DNA of 64,000 bases from Euptelea pleiosperma (GCA_035048495.1 CM068541.1:9121929-9185928), one strand, 5' to 3'; counted from the stretch's first letter, positions 23,535 through 35,485 are shown. Program-made: numbers and translations. Notes: generated by a model not told the origin, from the sequence alone.

Positions 23535-24760
23535 CTGAAGAAAAGCTTCTCTCCTCTTGTGCTGTTTCTGCAACAGTCACAAGAGCTTTGGCTACAACTG
23601 GGACTTATCTTATACTTAGTCTCCAGCATAACAAAGGCCTTAGAACCCTAAATCACACCCCCCCACCCTGACCCCCACCACCACTCCAATAACAACAACT
23701 AAAGGAATCAGAACCCCACAAAGAAATAGACCCTTCTCTTGATCACCCCTCTATCTTGATTTGCTGCCTGCAAATTACAGATAACGAAAATAAAATCACA
23801 ACCCCAGAAAAAATAAAGCACAAAACCAGGTTCTAGAGGCTTCTAGAACGTTATTTTATGTGTTCAGAATGAGTAAACTTGAGGAAGACAAGCATCTACT
23901 CTTCCAAATTCATGGTACCCATAAGATCAAAGAGCAAATATAAATGAAAAGGATCTAAGTCTCTAAAACGTCATTTTATGTGACAAAACCCAGAAAAAAA
24001 AACAGGTGAAAGACATCAGAAATTGAGAAAAAGGACCTCAAAAAACCAGTAATACCTTACATATTTCCATAATCAAGTCCATATAAAAACCCCATTTAAG
24101 AACAAAAACCCAAGATCAAGATCACAAGAGAGTAGAGAGGAGGAAAAAGAAAAAGGTAGTATGACCCCAACAAACAAGAATAGATAACCAGCACCAGATT
24201 AGTAAAAAGAAATGACAAATAAACCCATAAAACAAGGCAAAGAAACCCCAAAACCCCAAAAACTAAGTAGAAAAGAGCATGAAATTACAAGGACCTTTCT
24301 TGTTTCAAACTTCGTCCCCGTGCGTTACAGCAGAAAATCAGAAAACTGAGAAAAAAAAGGTTGAATTTTAGAGAGAAAATGAACCAGAAACAAGATGGGT
24401 ATGATCATAAGAAAATCTAAAGAAAACCCATGAAGGATTATTCTTAGAAGAAGAGAAAAAAGAATGAAACCCAAAAAAAATCATGCTCAAACAAGAGAAA
24501 GAGCAAAAAAAAAAACCCCAAAACGGAGAAGATAACATGAAATCACACAAACCTTCTTCTCTGAAGCTTTTCCCTCATGGGTTCTACTAAAAATCCAGAA
24601 AAAGAAAATGAGAAACAAAAATAGAACTTCAGGAAAGAAAGAGAGAGAGAGAGAGAGTTCTCCAACGTGTACAGTTTAAAGAACAGCACCACCCACTCAC
24701 ACATCAAAGGCATCAGGTTCTCCACCAAAAGCAGGTTTGTACAATTAATCTCACCCCCAT
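23535..24760 (-). other. 5' UTR/leader intron region of the UBZ4-type gene
   Basis: Upstream of the ATG an acceptor-like site lies near 23572. Further up (24540-24720) is CT-rich leader sequence on the minus strand. One or more non-coding 5' exons are likely, but donor sites cannot be fixed without transcript data. Confidence 0.4.
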
Positions 24761-24805
24761 ATGAGAGAGAGACAGAGAGCTAGAGAGAGAGAGAGAGAGT
24801 TTTTC
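24638..24805. repeat. GA/CT microsatellites in the UBZ4-gene leader or promoter
   Basis: Two (GA)n runs, about 24638-24657 and 24763-24800. GA/CT tracts near transcription starts are common in plant genes and may serve as core promoter or 5' UTR elements. Confidence 0.6.
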
Positions 24806-24899
24806 CAGAGAGCTGTCCTATCCTATGCCCACTCTCCAAGCCTTTTCATTCTCCCTTTTTTTTTTCCCTCATATTATTATGTGTATATTTAAATGGGGA

Positions 24900-26030
24900 C
24901 CCAATCTTTTATTAAAACTACAAAAACACCCCTCTCTGTTTGAAAATTTGAACAAATAATTTTTATGTTGACCGAAATGCCACTAATGAAAAAAACAAAT
25001 GTTTGAACTTGAAAGCTTTACAATAAACTGAGACTTAACAATTTCTTTTTTCTTTTTTCTTTTTTTCTTTTTATCAAGGGGAATGATACCAAACCATTGG
25101 ATGTTTTTGAAATTTGTGTTGGTCTTCAGGGTTTGCGTGACGGGAAATCTCGATGAACACCAGTGGTTTCGACCTGGGACTATGTCCTATAATATCGTTC
25201 TAGGGATGATGCTAACATTGCACTTTTTCTAATTTATTTTTATAATATTATCACAGGACTGCATGTTTTGTTTTGGTCTTTTGTTGTTTATTTTATTTTC
25301 CTTCTCGTGTGATATGGAAGAAAAAAAAATCTTATTTGGTACAATTGACCAATTCATTGTGTTAGTAAAACATGATTTGAGTCAATGTTTTTAAACTCGG
25401 ACTAGTATGGAGGTTGGGTCGGGTTGGGGGTCAATCTGGTTCAACTGACATGTAAAAAAATTTATTAATTTTAACTTTATGAAGGGTAGTTTGGTAATTT
25501 TAATATTATTGGCATATTTTTATTCCAACTTAAATTAAAGGGCTTAATGGTCATTTAAATGACTATAAGGTTATTGTTGGAATTTATTATATGTACAAGG
25601 ATGGTGGGTGTAAATAATACATAGATATTATGAGGAGTAAGGGTGTGTTAGCAAATTTCTAAAATTAGACCGGGTCTTGTTAATGAACTATTTAACAGGG
25701 GGTGGGGGTTTGTCCTGGTTATAAAATTATGACATCACACCCTCCCACTAACATTAATGTTTCTTTTACCCCCAAAGGAAATTTTATTAAATATTCCCAG
25801 ATTTTTTCAATCTGTTCTTGATTTTCTGCCCCCTCTTTTGTTTTTTTTTTTTTTTTACACCACGTCAGCAAGGTTGAATAAGAGATGCGACCTTTTGATG
25901 GATGGCCGAATTTTCAGGATTCTCCTCCTCCCTATCTATTTTTCCTTGGAAGAAGCCCCTTTCATTCTCCAATATTACAAGATTTGCACCTTATTTTTTT
26001 TAAATGACAAAGATACCCTCGTACATTTAT
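24900..26030. other. Intergenic, AT-rich, no recognised gene
   Basis: Contains T-rich runs (25045-25075, 25840-25858) and several 'ggtaattttaa'-like phrases. The longest frame (25757-26119) is low-complexity and overlaps the next repeat. Confidence 0.4.
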
Positions 26031-26039
26031 TATTCCCAT

Positions 26040-26383
26040 GGTTAAAAAAAGGCCGTTACAATGAAAATTACGGCCGTTATAACAATTCGGACATCCCCCA
26101 TTACGTTATGTACCGTTAAATTGCTTTAAAAATAACGGCTGTTATTTTCGTCATAAGGGCCATTATTTTTTCGTTATAACGGAAATAACAACCATTAATT
26201 TCTGGTAAATTTTGTGAAAAAGGCTCGTTATTTCTGTTTTTGAAATTTGAAATTTGAATTTCAGCACCATTATTTCTGTTATTTTCCATTTTTACCCCCT
26301 GAGCGTTACAATTCGTTATAACGGAAAAATATGGTAACACCCCAGTCCGTTATACTGTTATAATGGCCCCTTTTAAACCTTGA
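26040..26383. mobile_element. AACGG-rich (type D) fold-back element, fullest copy
   Basis: Begins 'gttaaaaaaaggccgttac' and ends 'ataatggccccttttaaacc', so its outer ends are inverted. Inside are 'cattacgttatgtaccgtta', 'aataacggctgttattttcg', a 'gaaatttgaatttcagcacc' block, and 'ggtaacaccccagtccgtta'. The same ordered blocks recur at 31720, 33697, 39320, 42380 and 49455, and inside the Helitron-like units. Confidence 0.65.
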
Positions 26384-26399
26384 TTATACCTATACTCAT

Positions 26400-26720
26400 A
26401 TCTTGAATGGACCATAGTTAGTAAATTCTCGAATTATTTGCAAATAATTTACGAACCTAACAACGTCCTATTTAAAGATTTCAAAAAATTCACTCATTTT
26501 TTAATAGGATCGAAAATAATTGACGAACGGGTCCGAATCACTCAGGATTATTCAATTTTGAACATGAAAAATCATTTTAAGACAAAAATTTATCAATATT
26601 TTACTTCTTTTTTTTAAATTATTTTTACCAAATTTTATAATGCATTTTTTAATGGACAAACCCGAATTGTGCTCGAACATTCCCGGTACCGTATTTTTGC
26701 CATGCTCCGAATTGTATCAT
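26400..26720 (-). repeat. Type F repeat, inverted copy
   Basis: The reverse complement of 26640-26720 contains 'ggcaaaaatacggtacc' and 'tgttcgagcacaattcgggt', matching the body at 15540-15600. The rest aligns loosely. Confidence 0.5.
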
Positions 26721-27290
26721 TTTATAAGGGTATTTTGGTCATGAATACAGTGTAGGTATTCTAATTTGACACGTGGCTAGTAAACAGTGTGAGTAGATGT
26801 TTTTCCCTTACAAAGGAATTTTTTGCATCACACCCATGTTTTTTTTTTTTGGTGGAATTAGCAAATAACAGATATTTACAATTTGTTGACATCTCCCTCT
26901 TTGACTTTAGATCAAGATGAATAGGAGCATCAACCGGTCCAGTTTGGGTCTGGGTACCAATTTACCCTAAACTAAGAACCTATTATTTGTGAGGATGGAT
27001 GAGTCATATCCATCCCTACATTGAAATTGGTGGTCCTAGAATTGGAATTGACAGATACCCGTTTTCCAACTTGCTTATTTCAGAAGAAACTTGACATGGT
27101 TAGCACTGGTTTGTAGGTTGGTTCCAGGCCCAATTCGGTCTAGGTATTAATACACCCAGAAGCGGGCCCAATTATATATGTCAATTCTAAGTATACCCAT
27201 TGATTTCATGAACAAGGATAATCGAGATCCGGCCCTACTAGGTATCAGTAGTCTCAGAACAAGGATACTTGAGATCCGGTCATACCCGGG
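26721..27290. other. Intergenic, no recognised feature
   Basis: Includes a doubled 'gagatccgg' phrase (27224 and 27270) about 46 bp apart. No gene. Confidence 0.35.
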
Positions 27291-27479
27291 GAAGCAAAAA
27301 ATTTCAAAAAAAAAAAAAAAATACAATTATTATAAGCCACTCATTATTATCATCATCATCTATGCCTTACCCCAGCTATCTCGGTTGGGTTGACGACGAT
27401 ATGAATTCTATTTCATCATTAGACTTTACTAAAAGCTATTATCTTTTTTCAAGATTTTAATCTTTTCTTACCACCTCAC

Positions 27480-28030
27480 TCTATGTCATTCTCTCGCCTT
27501 CTTTTCTCCTTTTTATCCTCTTTAATATTTGTATCGAAATGTCTATTCTCAACAATGGTGCACCGATGGTCTTTGTTGTACATGGCCAAACTACATCTCT
27601 CGGTTATTTTTATTTTATCTCTGTTGCACTCATTCTATGAATGTATTGTTCTTGATTGTCCAACATTTTTACTCCATAAAATATAATTGATCTTATTACT
27701 GTCTTATAATTTATTTGATAATTAAGTATATGTTGGTCACATAATATTCTAGAAGCGCATCTCGACTTTAGCCATCTAACACTAATTCTATCGCTTATAT
27801 GCATTCTCATGAATCTCTCAATCTTTGTAGATAATTAAGGATAAATAACGAAAGTAAAGTCATTTTGGAGTGTTTCTTATCTGATGATCTTAACAAATGT
27901 CTCAACTTATCCTTATGAGTATCCTCCTTATTGAAGTTGTATTGCGTGCATTCTGTCTTGGTCCTACTTATCCTAAAACCCTAGTTATAAAGTATCTCTC
28001 CATAGTTCTAGTTTTGCATTTGTTCCTTCT
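27480..28030 (-). mobile_element. LINE (non-LTR) ORF2 fragment, decayed
   Basis: The minus strand 27810-27610 encodes ISVRWLKSRCASRILCDQ, then KTVIRSIIFYGVKMLDNQEQ and YIHRMSATEIK. This matches the order of the post-reverse-transcriptase region of plant non-LTR elements ('...W..ASGVLCD...Y.TA.RPAMLYG.E.W......H..KMSVAEM'). Neighbouring sequence up to about 28030 has related but frame-broken text. No endonuclease or RT core is seen, so this is a 3'-end scrap of a LINE. A gene is not supported. Confidence 0.6.
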
Positions 28031-28079
28031 TTGGTCTCCTCAATTAATACTAAAATTCAAAAATTAACTTGGTTCAAAC

Positions 28080-28570
28080 CTCATCGAGTTGAGTTGAGTT
28101 GACTTGGTGACTTGTGAGTTAACAAGTTAATAAATTTTAAGGTAGTGTTTGGTATTGTCCTTAGGACGACATAGTAGCACGTCGTTCCATAAGCCGTTGA
28201 TATTCTTTGAAATTTATGCAGTTGGAATCCTGATGAACACAAACACAAATTTCAAGAAACAACAATGGCTTGAACGAATGTGACGAGGTATTACAGTGCC
28301 ATCCTAAGCACAATACTAACATTTCCTTAAATTATAATCTATAAAAAAATGTAAAAAATAAAGAAAAATTAAAAATGACTTGAACTGCCACATTATTTGA
28401 CAAAAAGTACCCTACAACTAAAAGAAATTCATTCTTTTTTTACCGGCCGAGTTTCGAGTCGACTCAACAAGTAGTTACTATTCGATTCACTAGCCTGATT
28501 CTACCTGAAATCTCATTGAATCAAGTTGACTTAACTGAGTTTTCAAGTTCACTCATCGAGTTTTAAAATT
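28080..28570. repeat. Type F head-like sequence in two pieces
   Basis: 'catcgagttgagttgag' (28083) and 'cgagtttcgagtcgactca' (28448), with 'aagttgacttaactgagtt' (28524), resemble the head of the repeat at 15440-15540. The sequence between them is of unknown origin. Confidence 0.4.
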
Positions 28571-28945
28571 ATTTGGATAATTAAATCTAAATTAGCTTCA
28601 AGACCAGCCCTTCAAAACACCTAGAGCCTCTACCTTTATGGCATTCTCCAACACTATCATCTCACTAAAATCCCAACTATGATTGAGATTACCAATGCTA
28701 TTGATATGTTTGAAGGCTGTTTGGATTGTCATTTTTGTTCTAGAAAAAGATATTTTCTTTATTGTTCCCGATTAATTTTATAAAGGAAAGGAAAAGAAAT
28801 ACAAGAGGAGATGAAAAAATATCATCATCATGCGGCGACGGTATATACGGCAGTTCTGAACCGTCACCGATTGTTTTGGCAACGGTTAAGAATTAACCGT
28901 CGTTGAATCTTAATTTTCTTGTTTTAATCATATTTTGCCATCAAC

Positions 28946-29278
28946 TCAATTGGGAACTATACCTTCATATATATAGATAACACCGCAATCTATGTCATCT
29001 CTAAAGACACTTTCTTTTGCAAGTTGATTGGCTAATACATTGCCGATCATAGCACGTGAAAGAATGAGATGTTCAAGGTTTGTGAGACCCACCATTGGGT
29101 GTAGATTTTTTTCTAACTCTCGTATATATAAAGATACTAAAAAAAGTACCTTTGATTTATATGGGTTTTCATCGTTTAAAGTAATGTTTACCGTAAAAAA
29201 AACTATACAAATTTGTGATTTCGTCAATTTACCAATGTCGTACGACTCGTTAGAGTACCGCCAATCACCAATGACCAA
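28946..29278 (-). pseudogene. Possible RNase H-like scrap of a retroelement
   Basis: The C-terminal part of this minus-strand frame reads AMIGNVLANQLAKESVFRDD, which has the 'xxGNxLAxxLA' pattern of the RNase H-like domain found in plant LINE-type sequences. Hydrophobic spacing upstream is compatible, but no catalytic Asp-Glu-Asp set is visible. It may be chance. Confidence 0.3.
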
Positions 29279-29449
29279 CCTACCAATGTCTTCTGTGTCT
29301 GGTCAACCTCCACAGTTTCGACCAAAATCCCCATCTCTTCTTGTGTTTGAAGGTTGAAGAAAGGAGTACTTTCATGGATTCTACTCCTAGGATTCAACAT
29401 CTTATGTACTTAGGCCCATACTGATCTTCGGATTTATGCCCATCAAGTT

Positions 29450-29920
29450 TATGAGTCGAATTTTCTTTGAGATGAATAAAATCTTTTTGGGGTAACCATT
29501 AGTAATGGAGAGGCCATATTATTATTGTTACTAGCCTGTGACAATCATATGATGATAATTTTATGTATAAGGGTAAAATAGTAGTTTTACCTAGCTACAA
29601 AGTGCATTTTTGTAAATTTTTAACATAGGGCCAATTTTATAATTTCATCTTTCCATGGACATAAATGAATAAATGGTATTGACATTAGGGTAATTTCATG
29701 AGACACCATCAACTAATAACACTAGATAGCCTTTTAGGATATTTTAGTAATTTCACCTGATATGGGTATCTTGATAATTTTGATAATAAAAATATTACTT
29801 TTTACTCAACTATTGAATTTACGATATATAGAATCCTTGATTAAAAACCAACAAATCACCATTTCACGCACACGTAATTCCTTATTTCAATGTCTTCGGC
29901 CTGGGAAATTGAGTTAAAAA
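29450..29920. other. Intergenic, no recognised feature
   Basis: AT-rich; repeated 'gtaattt' phrases, no gene or element ends. Confidence 0.35.
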
Positions 29921-30420
29921 TTGGTATTTTATTAATTATGAGTATTAAAAATTGGTATTTTATTAATTATGAGAATTAAAAATTAATTAATAATAAAGGG
30001 TATTTGGTAATTTTTGCTTATGAGGGTATTTTTTTAATTTAATCCCATGAGGATATTTTGTCTTTTGCACACATGGGTTTGTCCCACTTGTGTGAAGAGT
30101 ATAATTCATTTGGTATTATGTATTAATTCATTCCCATGCTTGTGTGGTTAATTGATTGTTGGTAGGCTTAGCACTCGGGCACGAAAATTAAGTTGAAATC
30201 TTAAATTTCATTAATTATGAGAATTAAAAACTTAATTAATAATTAAGGGTATTTGGTAATTTTTGCTTATGAGGGCATTTTTGTAATTTATCCTATGAGG
30301 GTATTTTTGTCTTTTGAACACATGGGTGGGTTCCACATATGCAAAGAGTATAATTCATTTGGTATTATGTATTGCTTCATTCCTATGCTTGACTGGTTAA
30401 TTGATTATTGGTGGGCTTAA
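29921..30420. repeat. Two-copy tandem repeat, period about 248 bp
   Basis: 'ttaattatgagaattaaaaa' at 29963 recurs at 30211. 'gggtatttggtaatttttgc' recurs in each copy. 'ataattcatttggtattatg' at 30101 recurs at 30350. The copies differ by scattered substitutions. Inside copy one, 'aaaaattggtattttatta' is itself doubled. Confidence 0.75.
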
Positions 30421-31200
30421 TATTTAAACCCATTAAGGGCTATTACACGTAATAACTATAAAGGGAAGCTATTATGGAGGATGGTATATTTACGATTTTG
30501 TGGTTACATCAAAGCCATCCTTTCCTTATGAGATCCATCTTTCTCGAGATGAGAGGTACTTTCTTTATTGACTTTAGAAATATATGCATAATTGAATAGA
30601 AGGACATTTTAGGTATTTAAAGAGTTTCACTTAAGTTTCAATTTGAGCACATGGTTTTTTTACAAGTGTTTCCTTTAAGCTATAAGCAACAATCCGAATT
30701 TTAATTTCTTCTACTTGACTCGAAAAATTGGTTTTTAACTTGGAAAAAATTGCTTTTCATAAGTTATAAAATGACTTTTAGCTTATTTTGAGCTTACCTA
30801 CATGCAACCTATAACGGTCCCTTTTAGCACTTAATTATAATATTCACACTCCCCCAAATTTTGAATTCCTTTACAAGAAGCCAGTTCAAAATCCAGACTG
30901 GACTGGCCGGTTGAATCGGTGAACCATCCCAACGTCAGCTTTGACCAGGATATTTAGGCTTCATCTATATTTTGCTAAAAACCAAAACACAAATCCAAGA
31001 GGTTCACCTATTTGACGTTTGACCATCCGGTTGAACTGCTGTTTTGATTAACCGTTGTTTACCTTTTTATTTTTAAAACAATTTTTTTTAAAATATACGA
31101 AATTAAATCAATTTATAAAAAGAATACAAAACGCCATTTCAATTGGCGTCAGATTTGATTACTCATCGCTGCCATCTAGGCCCACTGACCGCATGAATAT

Positions 31201-31596
31201 AGTAAAACTTGTGTCACAACACGGAAGCCCGTCACAACACTCAATACGAACCACGTGGCATACTGTTCGAGGACGACGACCGTATGGATGTTTGGCCAGT
31301 CACTCGGTGGACTGGTACTCAAAAAATCAGCCTGATTCGTGATTTCTAACTGATTCGATTGAAGTTATTTTCATGGGTTGATTTTAACAGTAGGAATTTG
31401 AGCATTATTGAGCGTTATTTGGGTCCAAATATCCAAAGGTTGTAAATCACTAATCAGGCTGCTTTTTGGTTTGTAGGTCCACCGAGGGACTGGCCAAACA
31501 TCCATACAGTTAGTGCCCTCTGATCGTATGCCACGTGGCTCGTATTGAGTGCTGTGACCGGCTTCCATCACAACATCTTGTGACATGAGTTTTACT
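31201..31596. mobile_element. Type A fold-back element
   Basis: Starts agtaaaacttgtgtcac and ends gtgacatgagttttactc, an inverted pair matching the copy at 13211-13680. Internal type A core present (ccgtatggatgtttggcc; aatcactaatcaggctg). It lies directly after a type C end (gctgccatctaggcccac at 31169), so it probably inserted into a type C element. Confidence 0.7.
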
Positions 31597-31719
31597 CGTA
31601 ATCTCTAACCCTTAACTGCCATTTGAACATCCGGTTCAACCGCTGTTACATGTACTTTTTAGAAATGGATTAAAAACATTAAAATAATAAAAGTTTGACC
31701 CTTTTTACTGTCAAAATAA

Positions 31720-31975
31720 CAGTAACATTACCGGTCCGTTAAAAAAAATGGCGTTTGAAATTTGAATTTCAAATTTTCAGAAACGAAAAAAATGAATTTT
31801 AACAGAAATAACAGCCGTTGTTTTTTTCAGATTTCAAGGGCTGTTAAAACAAACAAAAAAATGGCCGTTATTTTCTAAGCGTCAAAACCGATTTTAACAT
31901 AACAGGCTTGGGGCGTTACCGTTTTAACGGCCATTAAAACCGTTTAAACGGCGTTATTTTAAACCTTGCATTATC
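31720..31975. mobile_element. AACGG-rich (type D) element copy
   Basis: Carries 'gaaatttgaatttcaaatt', 'ataacagccgttg', 'atggccgttattttct' and ends 'gcgttattttaaaccttg'. Orientation is opposite to 26040-26383. Confidence 0.55.
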
Positions 31976-32250
31976 GCATATAACGGTCTCCTTTAATAAT
32001 TTAATTATACTGCTCACACTCCGCACCAAAAATAATTATACTGCTCACACCATTGATATTTGAAATTTTGAATTCCTTTATAAGAAGTCAGTTTCAAAAC
32101 ATAGACCGGACTGGACTGGACTAGTCAGGTTCAACATGGATTAAAAATATATTAAAATAAGAAAATTTGACCCTTTTTACTATCGAAATAACAGTAACAG
32201 TACCTTTCCGTTATAACATTATAATGGTCCCCTTTAAACATTTAATTATA

Positions 32251-32555
32251 GGGTATTTTAGTAACACCCCCCTGAAATTTAAAAGTTATTAGTAACACCC
32301 CCTTATCCTTTCAAACTTTCGGATTACACCCCTTGACCTAGTTTAACAGTGGTTGACTTAAGTTAAAACGGACATGAATCACATGTGTACTTGCAATATT
32401 ATGGTCCTTTCTTTTCATACGTGCATAACAGACGCATGATGCATGTCATGTTTTAACTTTAGTCAGATGATGATGGGTGTATTCCTAAGGTTTTAAAGTG
32501 TAAGGGAGTTATTACTAATTCTTTCAAATTTTAAGGGGGTGTTACTAAAATACCC
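32251..32555. mobile_element. Fold-back MITE with 9-bp target duplication (GGGTATTTTAG ends)
   Basis: 305 bp, starting gggtattttagtaacacccc and ending gggggtgttactaaaataccc, which are near-perfect inverted ends. Both flanks are ttaattata (32242-32250 and 32556-32564), a perfect 9-bp duplication. The empty-site form 'ttaattatactg' occurs nearby at about 31997, supporting the boundary. Confidence 0.85.
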
Positions 32556-32789
32556 TTAATTATACTGCCCACACAATTGATATTTGAAATTTTGAATTCC
32601 TTTATAAGCAGACATTTTCAAAATCCAGACTGGACTAACCGGTCGGCTTTAGTTATATTCACCAAAAAGAAACTGACTAGTCACCATTTGACCGTCCGAT
32701 TGAACCGCTGAACCAGCGAACCATCCGGTCCACCGCCTTTGATGACCCGTCTTCGTTTTTAAACATTGATTCAACTAATTAAATGCAAT

Positions 32790-33240
32790 CTAATTATGCA
32801 AATTGGGTTAATTATGAAACTACATGAAAAGGTAAGAGCTCCTTTAAAACCACCATGGAACATAGACCCCACCAAGCAATGCAGCTAGAACCATCAATCT
32901 CAATAAAGAAATTCAAAAAATGATCAACAAAAAGAAAAAAAAAAAATCATATAAGATTAAAATAATATCATGGCTTACCCTATTTTTTTTTCCTCCACCT
33001 TTACTTTAAACAACTTTTTTCTTCTTGATCATCTTCTATGAGATCCAAAATCTCAATTTGGGGGAAAAAATTTCTTAAAAAAAAAAAAAAAATCTCTTTG
33101 ATGAGATGAAAAGGACACAGATAGGGTACATGGAAAGTGGATAAGGACTGAAGAATCAAAGAGTCCCATTTAAAAGATTTTGTAAGCCAAATCAATGTGA
33201 TCAAAAGCCTGCAACCATTAGATTTATTCCATTCTTTTAG
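32790..33240. other. Intergenic, no recognised feature
   Basis: A-rich runs at 32936-32945 and 33077-33092. The minus-strand frame at 33001-33318 has no recognised motif. Confidence 0.35.
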
Positions 33241-33254
33241 AAGGTCATGGGTCC

Positions 33255-33545
33255 CATTCTTTAATGAATAGCTCATTTGTTTGGGCCTACTAACCACATG
33301 AATATTTAGCCCACTCATTTGTCGGGTAAAAAAAATTAAAAATCAACTTAAATTGGTGATTTCTAGTCGTCAAATTTAATATCCAAAAGACATGGTTGAG
33401 TCCAACGGCTAGAATCAATCATAAAAAAAAGTACTAAAATCTACGGCTAGAGATAAACAATCAAGTTGATTTTTCGACTGTGTATCGAAGAAGGGGTAGG
33501 GGTAGGGGTCCAAAACAACGAGCTATGTAGGGCCATAATTCAAGT
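33255..33545. mobile_element. Type B fold-back element copy, diverged
   Basis: Left: 'gggcctactaaccacatgaa' and 'gatttctagtcgtcaaat'. Right: 'tccaacggctagaatcaat' and 'gagctatgtagggcc'. The order matches the type B copy at 10917-11310. Confidence 0.55.
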
Positions 33546-33570
33546 AGAAGGAAGAAAAATTATTCCTTTC

Positions 33571-33690
33571 TCCCCTCGGCCAGGAGCCCTCCTTTTTTCT
33601 GCCCCCTCTCGGGAGTCGAGTCCTCGGCCCTGGATTCCGAGAAATCAATGGTGGTTAAGAGTGCTGAACTCACATCACTTTTTACAGTAT
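33571..33690. repeat. Partial copy of the LHCA3-intron hairpin arm
   Basis: 'ctcggccctggattccgaga', 'aatggtggttaagagtgctg' and 'catcactttttac' align with the left arm at 7431-7492. The right arm is missing. Confidence 0.5.
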
Positions 33691-33696
33691 TAACCA

Positions 33697-34050
33697 AGGT
33701 TTAAAGGAGGCCGTTTTAACTGTTAAACGGACTGGGGGCTTTACCGTTTAAACGGCCGTTAAAATGGATTGAAACGGCCAGGGGCAAAAATGAAAAAAAA
33801 TAGGAAAAAATGGAATTTAACGGAATTAAACGGATTTTAATGGGTTTTAACGGTTTTAATGGATTTTAACGGAAATAAACGGAAAAAATGGTGTTGAAAT
33901 TCAAATTTTGAAATTTAAAAATTAAAAAAAAAAATTGGAATTTAATGGAAATTAAACAGATTTTAACAGAATTAAACGGATTTAACGGCTGTTTAAACGA
34001 TTTTTTCATAAAATTTTTCAGAATTAAACAGCTGTTTAAATGCTTCCACA
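33697..34050. mobile_element. AACGG-rich (type D) element copy
   Basis: Starts 'aaggtttaaaggaggccg' with 'gttaaacggactgggggc', then a long run of 'aacggatttt' variants, and ends near 'cagctgtttaaatgc'. Outer ends are inverted as in 26040-26383. Confidence 0.55.
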
Positions 34051-34119
34051 TTTGAAAAAGTTTTGGGCATACGTTGTTACATCTTTTTCCTTTCTAACCA
34101 CAGAAAAAATAAATTTGTG

Positions 34120-34410
34120 CCGTTGAGGCTATGGACCATTGGATTCAAGAGATCTACGGTCTATGCGGCAACAATTGCAAAAGGTAAAATAGTTATTTTG
34201 CCTTCTAATAAATTTGTCTCATGGACCGTGAATCTCCTGAATCCATATGTGCCCCAACTATAAAAAGGAGTCCTACTATAACCAACCAATTAAAAATATG
34301 TGCGGTCGAGGGCATTTGACGGTTGGGACCCATGCAGTTGTTGCCTCGTGGACTATAGATCTCTTGAATCCAACGGTCAATGACCTCAAACCCGCACATA
34401 TTTTCATCTA
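34120..34410. mobile_element. Nested fold-back element
   Basis: The left arm 'ggaccattggattcaagaga' (34133) is answered by 'gatctcttgaatccaacgg' (34358). A second, inner pair is 'aaaatatgtgcggtcgagg' (34292) with 'cccgcacatattttc' (34390), plus 'tttgacggttgg' with 'ccaacggtcaa'. No coding capacity. Confidence 0.55.
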
Positions 34411-34574
34411 ATTATCCGTGGGATATCATTTTCCTTTAAAAAAAAATTGTCAAACTTTGAAGCTAAGCGCTATGCAACAAAAATGATGAACTCCCAAAAG
34501 CCCCGTTCTTTTCAAGCCCGGGTCCAACCCGAGGTGAAGTGAATAAATAAAGGACATAGGGTTGTCTCGAACTA

Positions 34575-34900
34575 GAACCTATTATGTTTGGGTATTGACA
34601 GTTCTAGTTCCTAAACCCAGTCGATCCAAAATCGAAACTGACAAATGTCCGGCCGGTTCTCCTATCAAAAACATCGGTACCCGTATATTATATAAAAATG
34701 TGAATAAATAAATATTTAACACTACTAAACATGTCAGTTCCAGGACCTATCGATTTTGATTTCCGTTAATGCCAACCTATTATATACTTTGGTTCCAGGT
34801 CTTCATGAATTCGATTCCGAAAGAACTAACCCTAGATCGAACTCAATAATCTGGACCAGTTCCTTTGAGGCATCGGTTAATCGGGACTGGTTCTCCTATA
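34575..34900. repeat. Type E dispersed repeat, diverged copy
   Basis: Contains 'gacagttctagttcctaaac', 'ccggccggttctcc', and 'ggactggttctcctataaag', in the style of the repeats at 7612-7925 and 41000-41300. Confidence 0.4.
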
Positions 34901-34904
34901 AAGA

Positions 34905-35480
34905 GACATGTTTGGATGTAAGAGCCTTGTTAGCTATTTGGAATACTGCAAATATTCGATACGGGAAAAATAGAGTTTTAATTCGATTTTGGGTTTCAAA
35001 AAATCCGTCAAAAATTCGCTAAACGTCAAACACGTGGCATACATTTTATACGTCTCATTTCAAAAATTCGGTACATTTCGAAAGGGAGACAATGTATTAG
35101 TAATATAGTTACGAGAGTCCAATGGTTTTTAAGTTAGTAATCTTTCAATTATATGAGTTGTGTCTTTGGAACACGTGATAATACTCAAACGTGTCTAACT
35201 TACTTCAATTAATACTCAACGACCTCCTTATTTTAATTGGATAATATATTAATTAATGAGTACGTATACTACATTGTAACATATGATCTTTGTCGTAATT
35301 GTGCTTATGCAAGTACCTATCATTATCCATGGCAAATGAGAAGATGAAGTGACATGCCTTATTAGTGTTAGAGCTTCTCAATTACTTAAATATTAGTTCT
35401 CATGACCTTACAGCTATGATGACCCAATTCAAATGTTAAGGTTGAGACCTCATCAAAGGGAGGGAAACAAACTTACGTGG
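34905..35480. other. Intergenic, no recognised feature
   Basis: AT-rich; no repeats or frames that I recognise. Confidence 0.35.
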
Positions 35481-35485
35481 AAGGG

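Larger units (their letters stand above)
30820..32780. repeat. Three related blocks interrupted by MITEs
   Basis: The phrases 'ttaattata', then 'ttttgaattcctttat', then 'aaaatccagactgga' or close variants occur near 30830-30905, 31990-32115 and 32556-32635. 'gaccatccggttgaac' near 31021 resembles 'gaacatccggttcaac' near 31624. The blocks look like old duplicates of one sequence, now separated by the elements listed separately here. Confidence 0.5.

Noticed and set aside
23169..23573. Longer N-terminus (14 extra residues) for the UBZ4-type protein
   Set aside because: The extension has no ATG and is preceded by an acceptor-like site; the ATG at 23532-23534 is the first one.
25757..26119. 120-residue frame as a gene
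   Set aside because: Low-complexity Phe/Leu-rich text that runs into an AACGG-rich element.
31165..31200. Complete type C element at 31.17 kb
   Set aside because: Only the 'gctgccatctaggcccac' end is present before the type A element; no matching right end was found.
30820..32780. A gene family cluster suggested by three similar blocks
   Set aside because: Blocks have no shared open frame; they are non-coding duplicates.
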